Assembly: GCA_047495785.1 (NCBI GenBank)
Contig: JBLDXI010000054.1
Location: forward strand, 186,001-250,000
Source: Lepidodermella squamata
Taxonomy: Eukaryota > Gastrotricha
Reading direction: 5' to 3'
DNA: 64,000 nt
The notes beneath the pieces are model-generated. The model was not told the DNA's origin, did no database searches, and was given only the letters and a program-made list of their open reading frames with translations. Numbering within the stretch: the stretch's first letter is position 1; every line of letters begins with the position of its first letter. A program made the position numbers and the translations under genes. Shown here one piece after another: positions 24,000 to 34,582 of the stretch.

Positions 24000-24910
24000 A
24001 TTGTTTCAAATCATAGCATTAGCTAGGCTTTATAATGTGGAAGGTCCTCAATGCAGACAGCGAGGGCTGTGTCGTGTTTTCTGTTTGCATTGAGTCAATT
24101 TCTAAATAATTAATGGCGATTCTAGTAGTCTTTTGCGTTTAGCATCTGTGTCATTCCAGCTGAGTACACTCTCTCTAACATGAAGTCCTCTTTGAAAATA
24201 CTCCCCCATCAATGTTTATGCGTCTCCGGACGGAAATTCAACACATTCCAGGGGGCATTGTCACTATTCAAGCTCAAATATGTCTGCAGTTGAAAATCGG
24301 CGTGAACTTTTCACTTCTGTCATGGGCATCTAAATTAAGTTGGAGACCAATCGATTTAGCGAAAATTTTCCCATTAGCTTGAAAATTTTCCCATTAGCTA
24401 GCTCTTTAACCGACAAGCTTGCTATTGTACTGAGCAATGACAAATAATCTGGCACTATTGGAACACTATTCTGGCTTGACAGGTGGCACTCTAGCTAAAA
24501 TGGAGCTTCGGGAGTTGCGGGAGACTCTCTATCTTCCTTTTAGAACAACATAATTTCACACTTTGCGGCCAGATCAGCGTGCAGGATGCTTGCAGCACGC
24601 ACGGCGCACTCTATTTCAATGATCGTTTATTTCAAAATTGGTGGAAAGATTTTATTTGCATTAAACACTTCAATCTTCCCGATATACTACTTTCCTGCCC
24701 GATACTTTCCTCCAAACAGGGCAAAAACCGATTCGAAGGATTGCGAGCATTTGGACACTTGTTCGAAGTGCGAAGCTGTCTATAAAACAGAAACAAATCA
24801 CAAGGCCAGGTTAATGCTGATTAGTTTCTTAGTCATTTGTATTTTTGTTGACATGTTTTATTTTAGATTGTTAGATTTCTTTTGTTTCGGATAACTGAAT
24901 AGGAAATTCA
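24000..24910. promoter_or_regulatory. Head-to-head intergenic region
   Basis: About 0.9 kb between the divergent starts of extended receptor copy 3 and the short homeodomain gene copy B. A ~20-bp AT-rich word ending CCCATTAGCT is duplicated in tandem near 24,360-24,400. No gene is supported. Confidence 0.4.
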
Positions 24911-24916
24911 GCTATC

Positions 24917-25832
24917 ATGAGGAGATCGAATTACGGGCAAGCAAACCGGAGAATAAACAAGGTACCTACGACCAAGCCCGCTTTGCTTGAGGAGATCGTC
25001 GTCCTCGAAGACGAATATAAGAAAAACCCATATCCGCCATATCGACGCAACGACCCGAGAATATCGGAGGTGACCAAGAAAATTGGAAAGAGCTGCAGGT
25101 TTCTTCGAAGGTTCAGAGCTGAAACAGGAGCTCGTCGCCGTTCAACTCATGGACCGGCCCTGTCCCAATCTCAAATAGAAATTTTAAAGAAGGCATCTTA
25201 GCTTACAAATTTAATTCACCAATTGTCTAATTTTCGCGTATACAGGAGTTGGCGTCAAACACCTGCCTGCCTCGTAAAAGAGCGGAAGACATTTCTGAAC
25301 GACTTGGTATCACCGTTTTCCGCGTTAAAAATTGGTTTAAAAAAAACAAACCTGAATCCATGCGAAAAAAGTATGTCAAACTAACTTCAAAACAGCTGCA
25401 ATCTATAGCCAAGGTAACAAATCCTATATTTTTTTATTGTTTTAGATGTTACTGATTTCTAGGAAGCGCGTAAATCACCCCAACTTGACCAGGAGAGGGC
25501 CTTGCAATTGGCCAACCGAATAGGAATATCTACGGATGCATTGCGTCATTATTTTTCGAGATTTCGGCGGGACATTGATGACCCAAGAAAATGGGTGAAA
25601 AGCGACTGGCAGTTAGTTGAATGCTTGGAGAAGGTATGTATAACCGAAATGAAAAATCGAAACTCTCAATCTTGATTGGCGATGTTTTTTGAAGGAATTT
25701 CGGAACTGTGGCAGTAGCATGTCTGTGCCAACGAGCCGCATAAGGGATATTGCAGCCGAATATTCCAGAAGTTTCAAGACGATTGAAAGATGGTTTCAAC
25801 GCGCTAAAGTAGCGGCGAAGGCAGAAGCATGA
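24917..25832 (+). CDS. Four-homeodomain-like protein (short form, copy B)
   Basis: Exons 24917-25192, 25246-25413, 25463-25633, 25695-25832, in frame throughout, about 250 residues. Co-linear with copy A on the opposite strand at 16.8-17.7 kb. Units two to four have recognition helices FRVKNWFKKNK, DALRHYFSRFR and KTIERWF. Unit one has lost its recognition helix: copy A reads CGYVRRWFLQKFKAETG where copy B reads CRFLRRFRAETG, an in-frame deletion. The first intron begins GCATCT, so it must be a GC-AG intron. Exons 2 and 3 have the same lengths (168 and 171 bp) as in copy A. AATAAA follows near 25,929. Probably expressed, with at most three working DNA-binding units. Confidence 0.75.
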
Positions 25833-26043
25833 AACTTGACTCATCCGTGTTGCTTTTTGATTGACTACAAAACGATTAAAGGTTTTTCACGGAAGTATCG
25901 CCACATGGTTGATTTTGAATTCACGATAAATAAAGCAACTTAATTTCTGTATAATTCATGTTCCCATCAAAATGATTTGCCCTGAAATAACCCAACGTTT
26001 TATTCTATAGATTTTATGCTTCCGGCTATTACTCATAAAATAA

Positions 26044-27964
26044 ATGATTCCTGCTGTTGATGAGCTGGCTGTGAAGGTCCTGCAAAAGGGCGAGGAATTA
26101 CCTGACGCTGTTTTGAGACGCAGCTGTACCGGATGGACGTATAAGGAATTGAATGTACTTCGAAAGGTCTGACGCCTAGTTTCATGAAGCTAAATTCAGG
26201 ATATTATTGTCATGAAATTGTAGACGTTTTCAGCCAACACCAGACCTAGCCGTGAAGAAATTCACAAATTGGCGCTGCTGCTCAATAGATCCGATTCGTC
26301 TATCAGCAACTGGTTCAGCACAGAACGGGCTAAGCGAGGCATAAAATTTAAACAGTACATCACCGAGGCAAAACGCGCACTGCTAGACAAGGTAACACGA
26401 TATGATAGTCATTCGTTGTATTCGAAGTCCAAGTGTGTATAGGCATTCGAGCGAACTGAAAACATGTTCGCTAATGACAGAGCTAGAGCGCGAGCTTTAG
26501 CGAAAGAAGTTGGATTGACCCAGGTTACAGTCGAGGTGTACTTGTGTCAAAAAAGGCAGATTGCTCGAGGTAATGTGGGACCAAGAAAGAATCCACTCTC
26601 AGAGAAAGAACTTCAACAACTGCGAGAGGCACGTTCATATTGTTATGCTTTCTATTTATATGACTATTTTCTGCCTGTGATGCGTCCAGGTTTTGGATCG
26701 CTTCAATTACCCATCGAAGCAGCTTCGAGAGAACTTGGCCGCGGAGTTCAACCGCCCTCAGGCTTGCATTGATCTTTGGTTCGTGAGAGAGCGAATCAAA
26801 TTGGGACGAAATGACAGAAATAAACGTTACTACAACCTTTCAGCTGAGCAGGAAAAATGTCTTGAAGAGGTTAATATCATCTTCGAAATATTCATCTATC
26901 TAAATCTTGTGATAAAGGAATTGTCGAAATGCTCCAAAATGTCACTAGGACGAGCAGAAGAGTTGTCTATTAAAACTGGCATACCGGAATCTGCTATCCG
27001 CAGATATTTCTATATTCACAAGCCCCGCCCAGATCCGCCCAACTTCGACGAGCTCTCTGGCCAGTTGCCATGCTTCCCAGTAAATATCATGCACCTTGCG
27101 TTACCAACAACACCGCCAGATAAGCTCCTAATTCTCGAAGAGGAGTATCAGAAAGATCCTCATCTGCCGTTCGAAGTGAACGACCCGAGATCGATGGAAA
27201 TTTCGCGGAAAATCGGAACAGGCTCCGAGTACGTGAAAACTTGGTTCCGTTTCCGTCACAGAGCTGAAACAGGAACTCGCTGCCGCGTGAATCCTGCTAA
27301 GGCCTGGTCTCCGTCTCAGCTGGAAATTCTCAAACAGGTTAGCTGATTTACTTTTTTCAAATTATACCCAATTGATTTCTCGCAGGAATTGGCTGCAAGC
27401 CCCAGCTTGCCTCCTAAAAGGGCGCACGATATTGCTGAACGCATCGGTGTTCGAGTTTCCCGAGTACAGTATTGGTTCGGAAAAAACCGCCAAAGAGTTA
27501 GAGCGAAATTCGTCAAGTTATCTCCGGAACAGCTACAATTTTTAGCCGATGTAAGCTGCCATCCGTTAGTTCTGCTGCCCTGAATTTCCATTTTTTGTCT
27601 CGTAGGAAGCGAGGAAATCGCCACGCCTAGACAAAGCTAGGACGTTGGAGTTGGCTAAGAAGTTGGGCATTTCTACGAATTCAGTTGATCACCATTTTTA
27701 CAAGTTAAGACCACCGGGCACGAAGCATCAAACGCAGTTAAAAATCGACGGGAAGTTGCTTGAAACTCTGAAAGAGGTATTTTTCCATTAAGGTCTTGCT
27801 CATTTTCATGAAGATGTTCTTCGCAGGAATTTCGTAAAAGTGGCAGCGAAATGCGAGTCCGTAAGTGGCGCGCGAAGGAAATAGCGGCTGAATATTCAAG
27901 GAACGTGGATACGATTTGCGGGTGGTTTGCTAGGGCTAGACAACAAGCTCTGATGACAACATGA
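26044..27964 (+). CDS. Eight-homeodomain-like protein (long form, copy 2, complete)
   Basis: Exons 26044-26166, 26224-26391, 26443-26628, 26690-26869, 26918-27337, 27386-27550, 27606-27776, 27827-27964; sum 1551 bp, 516 residues. Eight units in order, shown by their third helices: SSISNWFSTER, VTVEVYLCQKR, ACIDLWFVRER, SAIRRYFYIHK, EYVKTWFRFRH, SRVQYWFGKNR, NSVDHHFYKLR, DTICGWFARAR. Exon 5 is long because it holds all of unit four and most of unit five. All introns are phase 0 and split helix 1 of a unit. Intron 3 begins GCACGT. Intron 4 (48 bp) has no stop and is a multiple of three, so its retention would only insert 16 residues. Likely a nuclear DNA-binding protein; whether it activates or represses is unknown. 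No other domain is seen. Confidence 0.8.
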
Positions 27965-28015
27965 CAAAAATGCATTCGAAATTTTATATATCCCTGTGAT
28001 CCTCTCTTTTTGTAG

Positions 28016-29717
28016 ATGGAAAATTCCGTAAGTTGTGGATTTTCATTGAAAGCGATTGAGGCGGATTCAAAGGCTACCAGCCTGATATATAGGCATCATC
28101 CCGGCAGTTTCACCTATGAAGAAGTCTTGGCGATGCGTGAGGTGACTAAATTTCCACTGTTACTTCTTCAATGTTGGCTCAGGTGTTTCAGAAGAATCCA
28201 AGACCTAGTCGAGAGGTGATGCGAGACTTGGCTCTGCGATTTTCGAGATCGGAAAAATCGTTCGCCTCGTGGTTCAGTAAGGAAAGGGGGAGGCATGGCA
28301 TTGTCACTAGAAGCCCACTAACCGAATCGAAACGAATTATTCTGGATAAGGTTTTGTTTCACAAAATTTTTCCATTCCATTAATTGAAGTATTTGCTGAA
28401 GGCATTCGAGAGCCTTGCTTTTCTTGACGGAAAAGCTACGAAAGATTTGACTATGAAAACCGGTCTTAGCCAACAGACCATTCGCATTTACTATCGAAGG
28501 AAGTCAGGCATCGCTAAAGGCAACATCGGACCCAGTAAGAATCGGTTTTCACCCGAAGAATTGAATGAGTTGAGAAACGCAAGTTGTATTACGTTTCGTT
28601 CTAAATTCTGATTTCGGTCTCCAGGTTTTCATTGAAAGCAACTATCCTTCGAAAGCACTGATAAAGGAGTTGAGTGAGAGGCTGAATAGGTCACAGTCCA
28701 GTATCACTTTTTGGTTCGCTAGTGAGAGACTGTGGCTTGAACGAAAGAACTTGCGGGAACGATTCGAACTTTCCACATGCCAAGAAAAATTCCTGAAAGA
28801 TGTAAAACCTCCTTACGTGTGTTCATAGTTAGTGTACATCTGGACCTTGCAGGAGCTGATGAGAAATCCTGTGCTACCCCAAATGAGAGTTGAACTTTTG
28901 GAGGCGGAGAGCGGAATCCCTCAAAAAGCCATCAGGAAGTACTTTTGTACAAATCGCCCCCAAAAGGACCCGGAAAAGTTTGAGATCGGAGATCTGAGAT
29001 CGGAAACGGGAGCTAAAATGAGGCCGAACCCTGAAAAAGCTCTCTTGGGTTCTCAAATCGAATCTTTGCAAAAGGTTTGTTTCAGCTTGTTTCAGTCAGT
29101 CAAAATAATCGATGTTGTCGCGTTTAGGAACTGGCTTTGAACGCTCATTTGAGGAAAAGTAGAGCCGAAGAAATAGCCCAACGACTTGGTCTCACAGTTA
29201 GCCGAGTTAGCCATTGGTTTGGCAAAAATCGCCCCCATAGACTCCGTGCCAATCGAGTCAAATTGACAGAGGAACAGGCCAAAGTTCTGTCAGAGGTTGG
29301 CCGTGATTTCAATTTTCCTCATCGAATTAATTCAGATTTCACAGGAAGCAGCGAAATTCATTAATCTTGACAGCGCCAAGCGAAAGGAATTGATGGAACG
29401 ACTCGGCCTATCCGATAATGTTATCGAGTACAACTTCTTCAAGTTACGGCCGAAAGAAGTGAAAGTCGCTATGAACAAAAAGATCGAAGGGGAGTTGCTC
29501 ACCGTTTTGCAAGAGGTAACTAGGAGTTGTTGATTCTTCGATTCTCCCATTCAACCACTTATTCCAGGAGTTGCGAAATTGGGGACCTGGAAAGAAGGTA
29601 CCCAGCAGCCGGTGTTATGAAATTGCTGAGAAGTACACCGTGAACGCTCAAACGATACAATGCTGGTTCGCGAGGACTCAAAAGCTGCGTCTAGTGAAGC
29701 AAGAAGCCATCAAGTAA
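28016..29717 (+). CDS. Seven-homeodomain-like protein (long form, copy 3)
   Basis: Exons 28016-28141, 28183-28350, 28402-28578, 28625-28801, 28853-29074, 29128-29295, 29345-29515, 29568-29717; sum 1359 bp, 452 residues. Recognition helices: KSFASWFSKER, QTIRIYYRRK, SSITFWFASER, KAIRKYFCTNR, SRVSHWFGKNR, NVIEYNFFKLR, QTIQCWFARTQ. Compared with the other long forms, exon 5 has an in-frame deletion of ~65 residues that removes unit five, joining DPEKFEIGDL directly to RSETGAKMRPN. Intron 3 starts GCAAGT. Exon 1 (MENSVSCGF...) resembles the broken copy at 18.3 kb closely, so these two are nearest relatives. A polyadenylation-like AATAAA lies at about 29,758. Confidence 0.8.
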
Positions 29718-29855
29718 CCGCAAGTCTCTGACTTATTTATCCCAGAATGCAAGTTCGAATAAAAAAAAATGACCTCTAGATAAGGATTTGAGCGATAAGC
29801 CCATGTTTTGCTGTGTTAGCAGTGTAATTCAGACCTATGTGGGCATTAATAAAAC

Positions 29856-30902
29856 ATGAAGCTTAGTCTCACGGTTTTACTTGGCATTTTCGGAGTTGTC
29901 TCAGCCTTGAATAATCCCGACTGCGGCCGGGTAAAGGTTCCGCTCTCTAGGATCATAAATGGAGCTAAGGCTGAGAAGGGTCAGTTCCCTTGGATGGCTC
30001 AACTGAATGGCGGGTGTGGCGGGTCGATCTTGGACGATCAGTGGATCCTGACTGCAGCTCACTGTGAAAAGTAAACTATTGAAACAATGAATTCTTGATT
30101 TGTTCTAATAACAATTTTCAGCAATGCCCATCTAGTTTCGGTTGGATCTAACGCTGGAAATGGTCTTTACGACCCAGAGCAGAAGTCTTATACTGTTAAG
30201 AAGTTCATCCCGCATCCGAAACACAGTTCAGCATCAGGGACTATGAACTACGACATCGCTTTGATCAAAATCAATGACAAAGTGAGAGGTTCAAATTTGT
30301 CAATGAGCTGTTAAAAGTCATTTGCTGTAGATGAACTTTTCGTCGCCATACGTTAACCGAGTTTGCATTCCAACATCTGGCGATTACGTGACCGATAACA
30401 AGCAGCTAACTGTATCAGGCTGGGGAAAAACATCTCCTGGAGGGAGTGAGCTAAACAAATCAAAACTTCTGATTTTCAAGAAGATTATTTATTTCACAGA
30501 AAAGGGAAGTAGTGAATTGATGTTTACGAAGCTGGTTGGCGAGACGAATGCTGTCTGTTCTGGATCATGGGTACAGTAAGAGCTTTTCTCAATCCGCCTT
30601 GAGTTTATGTCAAATTTGGCCTAGGGTGGAATTTTCACACCGGAAATAATGCTCTGCGCCTCTGGAAATCGAACTTCACCTTGCGTAGGAGACTCCGGTA
30701 TTAGTCTTTCATCTTTTATGAGAAGTTAATACACATGATGTATTCTAGGTGGACCTTTGAGTTTGGCCGATGGTAAAGGACAAGTCATTCAAGTTGGCTT
30801 GGTGTCTTTCGGAGAAGCTCTTTGTGATGGGCCTCGCCCTTCAGTTTTCACACGTGTCGGGGCGCTCTATGATTGGATCAAGACGACTATTTCTAGCAAT
30901 TG
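29856..30902 (+). CDS. Secreted chymotrypsin-like serine protease (S1 family)
   Basis: Six exons: 29856-30070, 30122-30281, 30331-30445, 30500-30570, 30625-30697, and ~30748-30902. Signal peptide MKLSLTVLLGIFGVVSA, short propeptide, then activation site R-IING. The catalytic triad is visible: His in LTAAHC, Asp in NYDIALIKI, Ser in CVGDSGGP. The Ser codon region is split by the last intron (GACTCCG|GT). The residue six before the catalytic Ser (chymotrypsin 189) is Ser, which in this family favours chymotrypsin-like rather than trypsin-like specificity. Cysteines for the main S1 disulphides are present. It is a single-domain enzyme of usual length (~260 residues), probably digestive, but no context supports a specific role. 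AATAAA at ~30,970. Confidence 0.85.
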
Positions 30903-31145
30903 ACCTTAATTCCGCTAAACTTGTGAATAACTCCTATAAAATCATATATTGGAGTACAAATTAATGTTAATAAATCATGTGATGCAAGAATTCTCGCTCC
31001 TAGTCATTCTGTTTACTTTCTACCTTTCACCTCCAGCATCACTAAATTCTTTGAAATCGGACTAGTTGATAGGGACTGCGATCAAACAGGAACGAGCATC
31101 GTGTACATTCCATTTATTTTATGTCTAAACTTAAATCATATTAAA

Positions 31146-33494
31146 TCATGAAGATTTGAGTTGATTGATTTGATTTGAAGGTCCACGTGAATGAGCGGTC
31201 GACTTGATGGTGGAAACCGGAGCGTTGCGCTCGCCGAATTCCCCTGCCATCCATAAGGAACAAATGAGCACAGTCAACGAGACAGCAAGCGTCGCAACAG
31301 CGATTTGCTGCTCAACAGGACGCTGGTCCAGAATAATGTAAATCAAAACCCCAGCCGCTTCAATGCCCAGCGCGAATGCTACTTCAAACTGCAATAGTTG
31401 CGATGATTTTTTCGCTGAATTAGCCCTGGAAGCTTGGCGCAAATGAATGGCCCAGTTTGCTGCCTGAAGCAATGGCAGCAGTTGAATGGCTATTAAACTC
31501 AAAACCCAACCGAGGCGATTCCCAGCCACCGAGCTGCATGTCTCGCTCAATGTTACATCTAAAACATCAGATTCAAAGTTGTAAGACTCGCTAATAACTG
31601 ACAATCCACATTTTGAGGGATCTGCGACTTGCCACGCTGTGAAAACTGCAATATCCACGACGAGAATCGAAAGAAAGCGGAAGGTCGAGCTTCCAGCCCT
31701 TTGCTTCAATGATTGATATCTCATTTTCAATGTCGGTTTCCCTCTCCTGGTTTTGAGCTTTGCTTTTAGGGAATTATAGAAAAATACGCCAGTTCTCATT
31801 ACAATACTGCAGTGGATAAGAGTAACTCCGAAAAACATAAGGCTATGCTTAAGGTTCAGATGAATAACAGATGGCATTACGTCATTTCTGACATAAAACA
31901 TCGCACACATTTGCAGGACGATACATCCGGATAGGCCGACGAATATCGGCAAAGGATCGCTTACCAGTTTAATTCGATTCAAGTAAGATGCAACACGGTA
32001 GATTGTTAGAACCATAGCGAACCCTGCATAGAAAATTATGGCCAAGCTTTGGCCAAGACTAGGCCTAGCTATTCTCGATAGATTCAGCCGAGAATCTCGA
32101 GGAGGTTTGCCATCTCCAGTTTTCCAAATCGATGGGCCTAATTGCCTGATTTTCGCTAGGCTTTGATTGCCCTCCGAATTGTCAATCACGTAAACCCGTT
32201 GGAACCTTGTTTCCCGCGTCCAATAAGTTAGAAACACAGGAATCCCTGACAAAATGCCATTTTCATCGTAATGAAGGCGGGAAACTCTCAGCCCGTTGTA
32301 ATCAACCCCTCTCGCAGCATCGTTGACAATTTTCGAAATGTCCCCCGGCTCTGCGGTGTATCGATTCAAGGACGAGTTAATTAGGCGTAATCGCCGCTCA
32401 GCCGCGTCGAGAGTCACGACAGACTGCACAACGGCGTCGTGGCATATGTACCGGAGCTCGTAGAAAGGTCCCCGCGACTTGTTAGTGAAAAGGTCAAAAT
32501 CCAAATCGAATTGTTGCCTGTTATAACCAAATGTCGAATTACGTCCTGGGTCAATATTTTCGTCGAGATTCGTCAGCCAAACCATGTATTTCAGCTGTTC
32601 GATCACCATGTCCCGATTACACCCAGGCGGGAAGACTAACAATGGGGTAGTCAGCGGGTCTAAAATAGCGCCATAGGTCGTGAATAGGTACCTACCCCCT
32701 GTCATTCTTATCATATAGGAATAACATAGGAAATGAGTCATTAGAAACGGATTTGATAGTAGAATAAAGACGATTCGAACATCGGCGGCTTTAAGAGATT
32801 TTACTACGTCAAAATCGAAGCGTCTCATCGCATCGAACCATACTACACTGATTCCTTCGAGGTGAGCTCGTTTTCGGAACAGGTCAGCCTCAGTCGCGAA
32901 TTTGAACATCTCGTAATCTGTGATAATCCCGATTCGCGACCACTTTCCGACTTCTTTGATGAACTTCAGATAAGCCCAATGGCGAGCTTCAGTTGCTTCC
33001 ATCATCTGATAGACATTCGGGAATCGAATTTTGTCATTCAGGTAGTCTGCGGGGCATCCCATTGAAATCACGGTGAAATTCATGTTATGAGCCATGAGGC
33101 CCAGCGCTTTGCAGCCATCGTCATTGAAAGGTCCGATAACAATAGGGGCTGGAATAAGCCAGGGTCTTCCCTCCATGAAGTTTGTGTAGTTGAAAAAGGC
33201 GCTTGTTTCAGGCCGAGTAGCCGCAGAATGCGTGTCTCCGAATTCGAGCTTGATTTTGAAATCGGGCAGAAATTCCCGCTGACTATTCGCGTTTTTCTCA
33301 GCGATTTGAGCCGCTTGCATGCATTCTCGCATCACCGTGTTCTCAGGGTTTTTCGGCCATTGAAAATTCATCAAAATATGCAGCGTTCCATTTTTTTCAG
33401 CTGCCGAGAAGCTGATAGAGAACAAAATCAGAAAAGAAACTCGTATGAGCATAGCATTTACTTCGAAATTGAGTAGACGTGAAATAAAACTCAA
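31146..33494 (-). CDS. GABA-B-like class C G-protein-coupled receptor, intronless
   Basis: 782 residues in one exon; starting at the internal Met at 33,452 (MLIRVSFLILFSISFSA) gives a proper signal peptide and is preferred. Residues ~35-460 form a periplasmic-binding-like ligand domain: IVIGPFNDDGC, VISMGCPADYLND, RFPNVYQMM and WSRIGIITD match the GABA-B pattern. Seven membrane segments follow (~485-755). No cysteine-rich domain separates ectodomain and helices, as in GABA-B receptors and unlike glutamate or calcium-sensing receptors. The tail after helix seven is short and has no coiled coil, so the usual GABA-B heterodimer zipper is missing. Absence of introns in a gene of this size may mean retroposition or wholesale intron loss. 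Signals through G proteins by family; ligand not known. Confidence 0.85.
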   Translation of the reverse strand: MSFISRLLNFEVNAMLIRVSFLILFSISFSAAEKNGTLHILMNFQWPKNPENTVMRECMQAAQIAEKNANSQREFLPDFKIKLEFGDTHSAATRPETSAFFNYTNFMEGRPWLIPAPIVIGPFNDDGCKALGLMAHNMNFTVISMGCPADYLNDKIRFPNVYQMMEATEARHWAYLKFIKEVGKWSRIGIITDYEMFKFATEADLFRKRAHLEGISVVWFDAMRRFDFDVVKSLKAADVRIVFILLSNPFLMTHFLCYSYMIRMTGGRYLFTTYGAILDPLTTPLLVFPPGCNRDMVIEQLKYMVWLTNLDENIDPGRNSTFGYNRQQFDLDFDLFTNKSRGPFYELRYICHDAVVQSVVTLDAAERRLRLINSSLNRYTAEPGDISKIVNDAARGVDYNGLRVSRLHYDENGILSGIPVFLTYWTRETRFQRVYVIDNSEGNQSLAKIRQLGPSIWKTGDGKPPRDSRLNLSRIARPSLGQSLAIIFYAGFAMVLTIYRVASYLNRIKLVSDPLPIFVGLSGCIVLQMCAMFYVRNDVMPSVIHLNLKHSLMFFGVTLIHCSIVMRTGVFFYNSLKAKLKTRRGKPTLKMRYQSLKQRAGSSTFRFLSILVVDIAVFTAWQVADPSKCGLSVISESYNFESDVLDVTLSETCSSVAGNRLGWVLSLIAIQLLPLLQAANWAIHLRQASRANSAKKSSQLLQFEVAFALGIEAAGVLIYIILDQRPVEQQIAVATLAVSLTVLICSLWMAGEFGERNAPVSTIKSTAHSRGPSNQINQLKSS

Positions 33495-33499
33495 TACTA

Positions 33500-34580
33500 A
33501 TGAGTGATGAATTTACACAACACAGAAATCAGTACCAACTATTAAACGCACTATCATTTAATTGGCTAGACGAAATTACTCGAAGTGGTATGACTTCAAA
33601 GGAAAAAGACTGAAAGAAATATATTGAGAGGACATAATATAGAGAAAAAACAAGCAATTTCACACGCACACAACGCACTAATCAGTGAAGATATGTCTGA
33701 TATCGTAATTGGAGGAAATTAAAACTACGATATCTCTGCTCGGACGAACCGCGAAATCGCCATCAGCTTCTGTTTTTAGGCTATTACTCTCATGAAATGT
33801 TATCCAAATTGAAATCCTCCTTAAATCGCCCCAGATGATTCACAGTTGATCATAGACTTGCCAATCTGGGCCCTTCGGAGCAAAAATTTGTGTTCGAAAC
33901 TAACTCCTAGTTCAAGACTCCTATAAAATTGAAACATGAGAATCACTATAGAATCCTTGAACTAGGGGGTAGTTTCGAATATTCAACTGGATGAAGCTCC
34001 ACTAAACGAACTGCACAGTAACTTTTAAAAAAGACTGAAAAAGGCTCATTGGGGTCACATCCAGTTGAATCCGGCATTGGAACCCGTTCCCAGCCTAAGC
34101 TTGGAAGGGCTCTACAATGCAGTGCCATCAGCCGAAGTGGTATACTCAGGACGAAGATTGAATCGACAGAGAAAAGGCGTAAGCATAGTCGGATCTGGGA
34201 TTCGTTCTGGCTTCAATCAAATCCCGTTTTTCCATTCTATAAAATCTTATGAGCTATTTATGCTCAATTTTCTTAGTTGCAGTATGCAAATAGCATCAAT
34301 TTACCAATGTCAACCATTCAATCTGAAGTTCGGAAATCATAAAATGAGAATGGATTGCATAATTCCGCGCCACTTTTCTAGGCGCTTTCGCGATACCGAA
34401 AACAAACCCCATTCACAAGTCTTCACAATGAAGCATGAATCAGTTGTGAAGCTCACTCAGCTCAGCCTAATCCTACGTTGGATTATATTTCCTTTTTCGC
34501 CCCCTCTCGAGGCGCAGGCCACGCATAACAAGAGATACGCCAACTATACAACACAACGCCATTCATTTCACCACCCACAA
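33500..34580. other. Intergenic, GABA-B-like receptor to cysteine-rich protein
   Basis: Head-to-head spacer of about 1.1 kb. A 186-codon open frame (34,065-34,625) overlaps the start of the next gene in another frame, has no family features and is probably chance. Nothing else is supportable. Confidence 0.45.
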
Positions 34581-34582
34581 AA

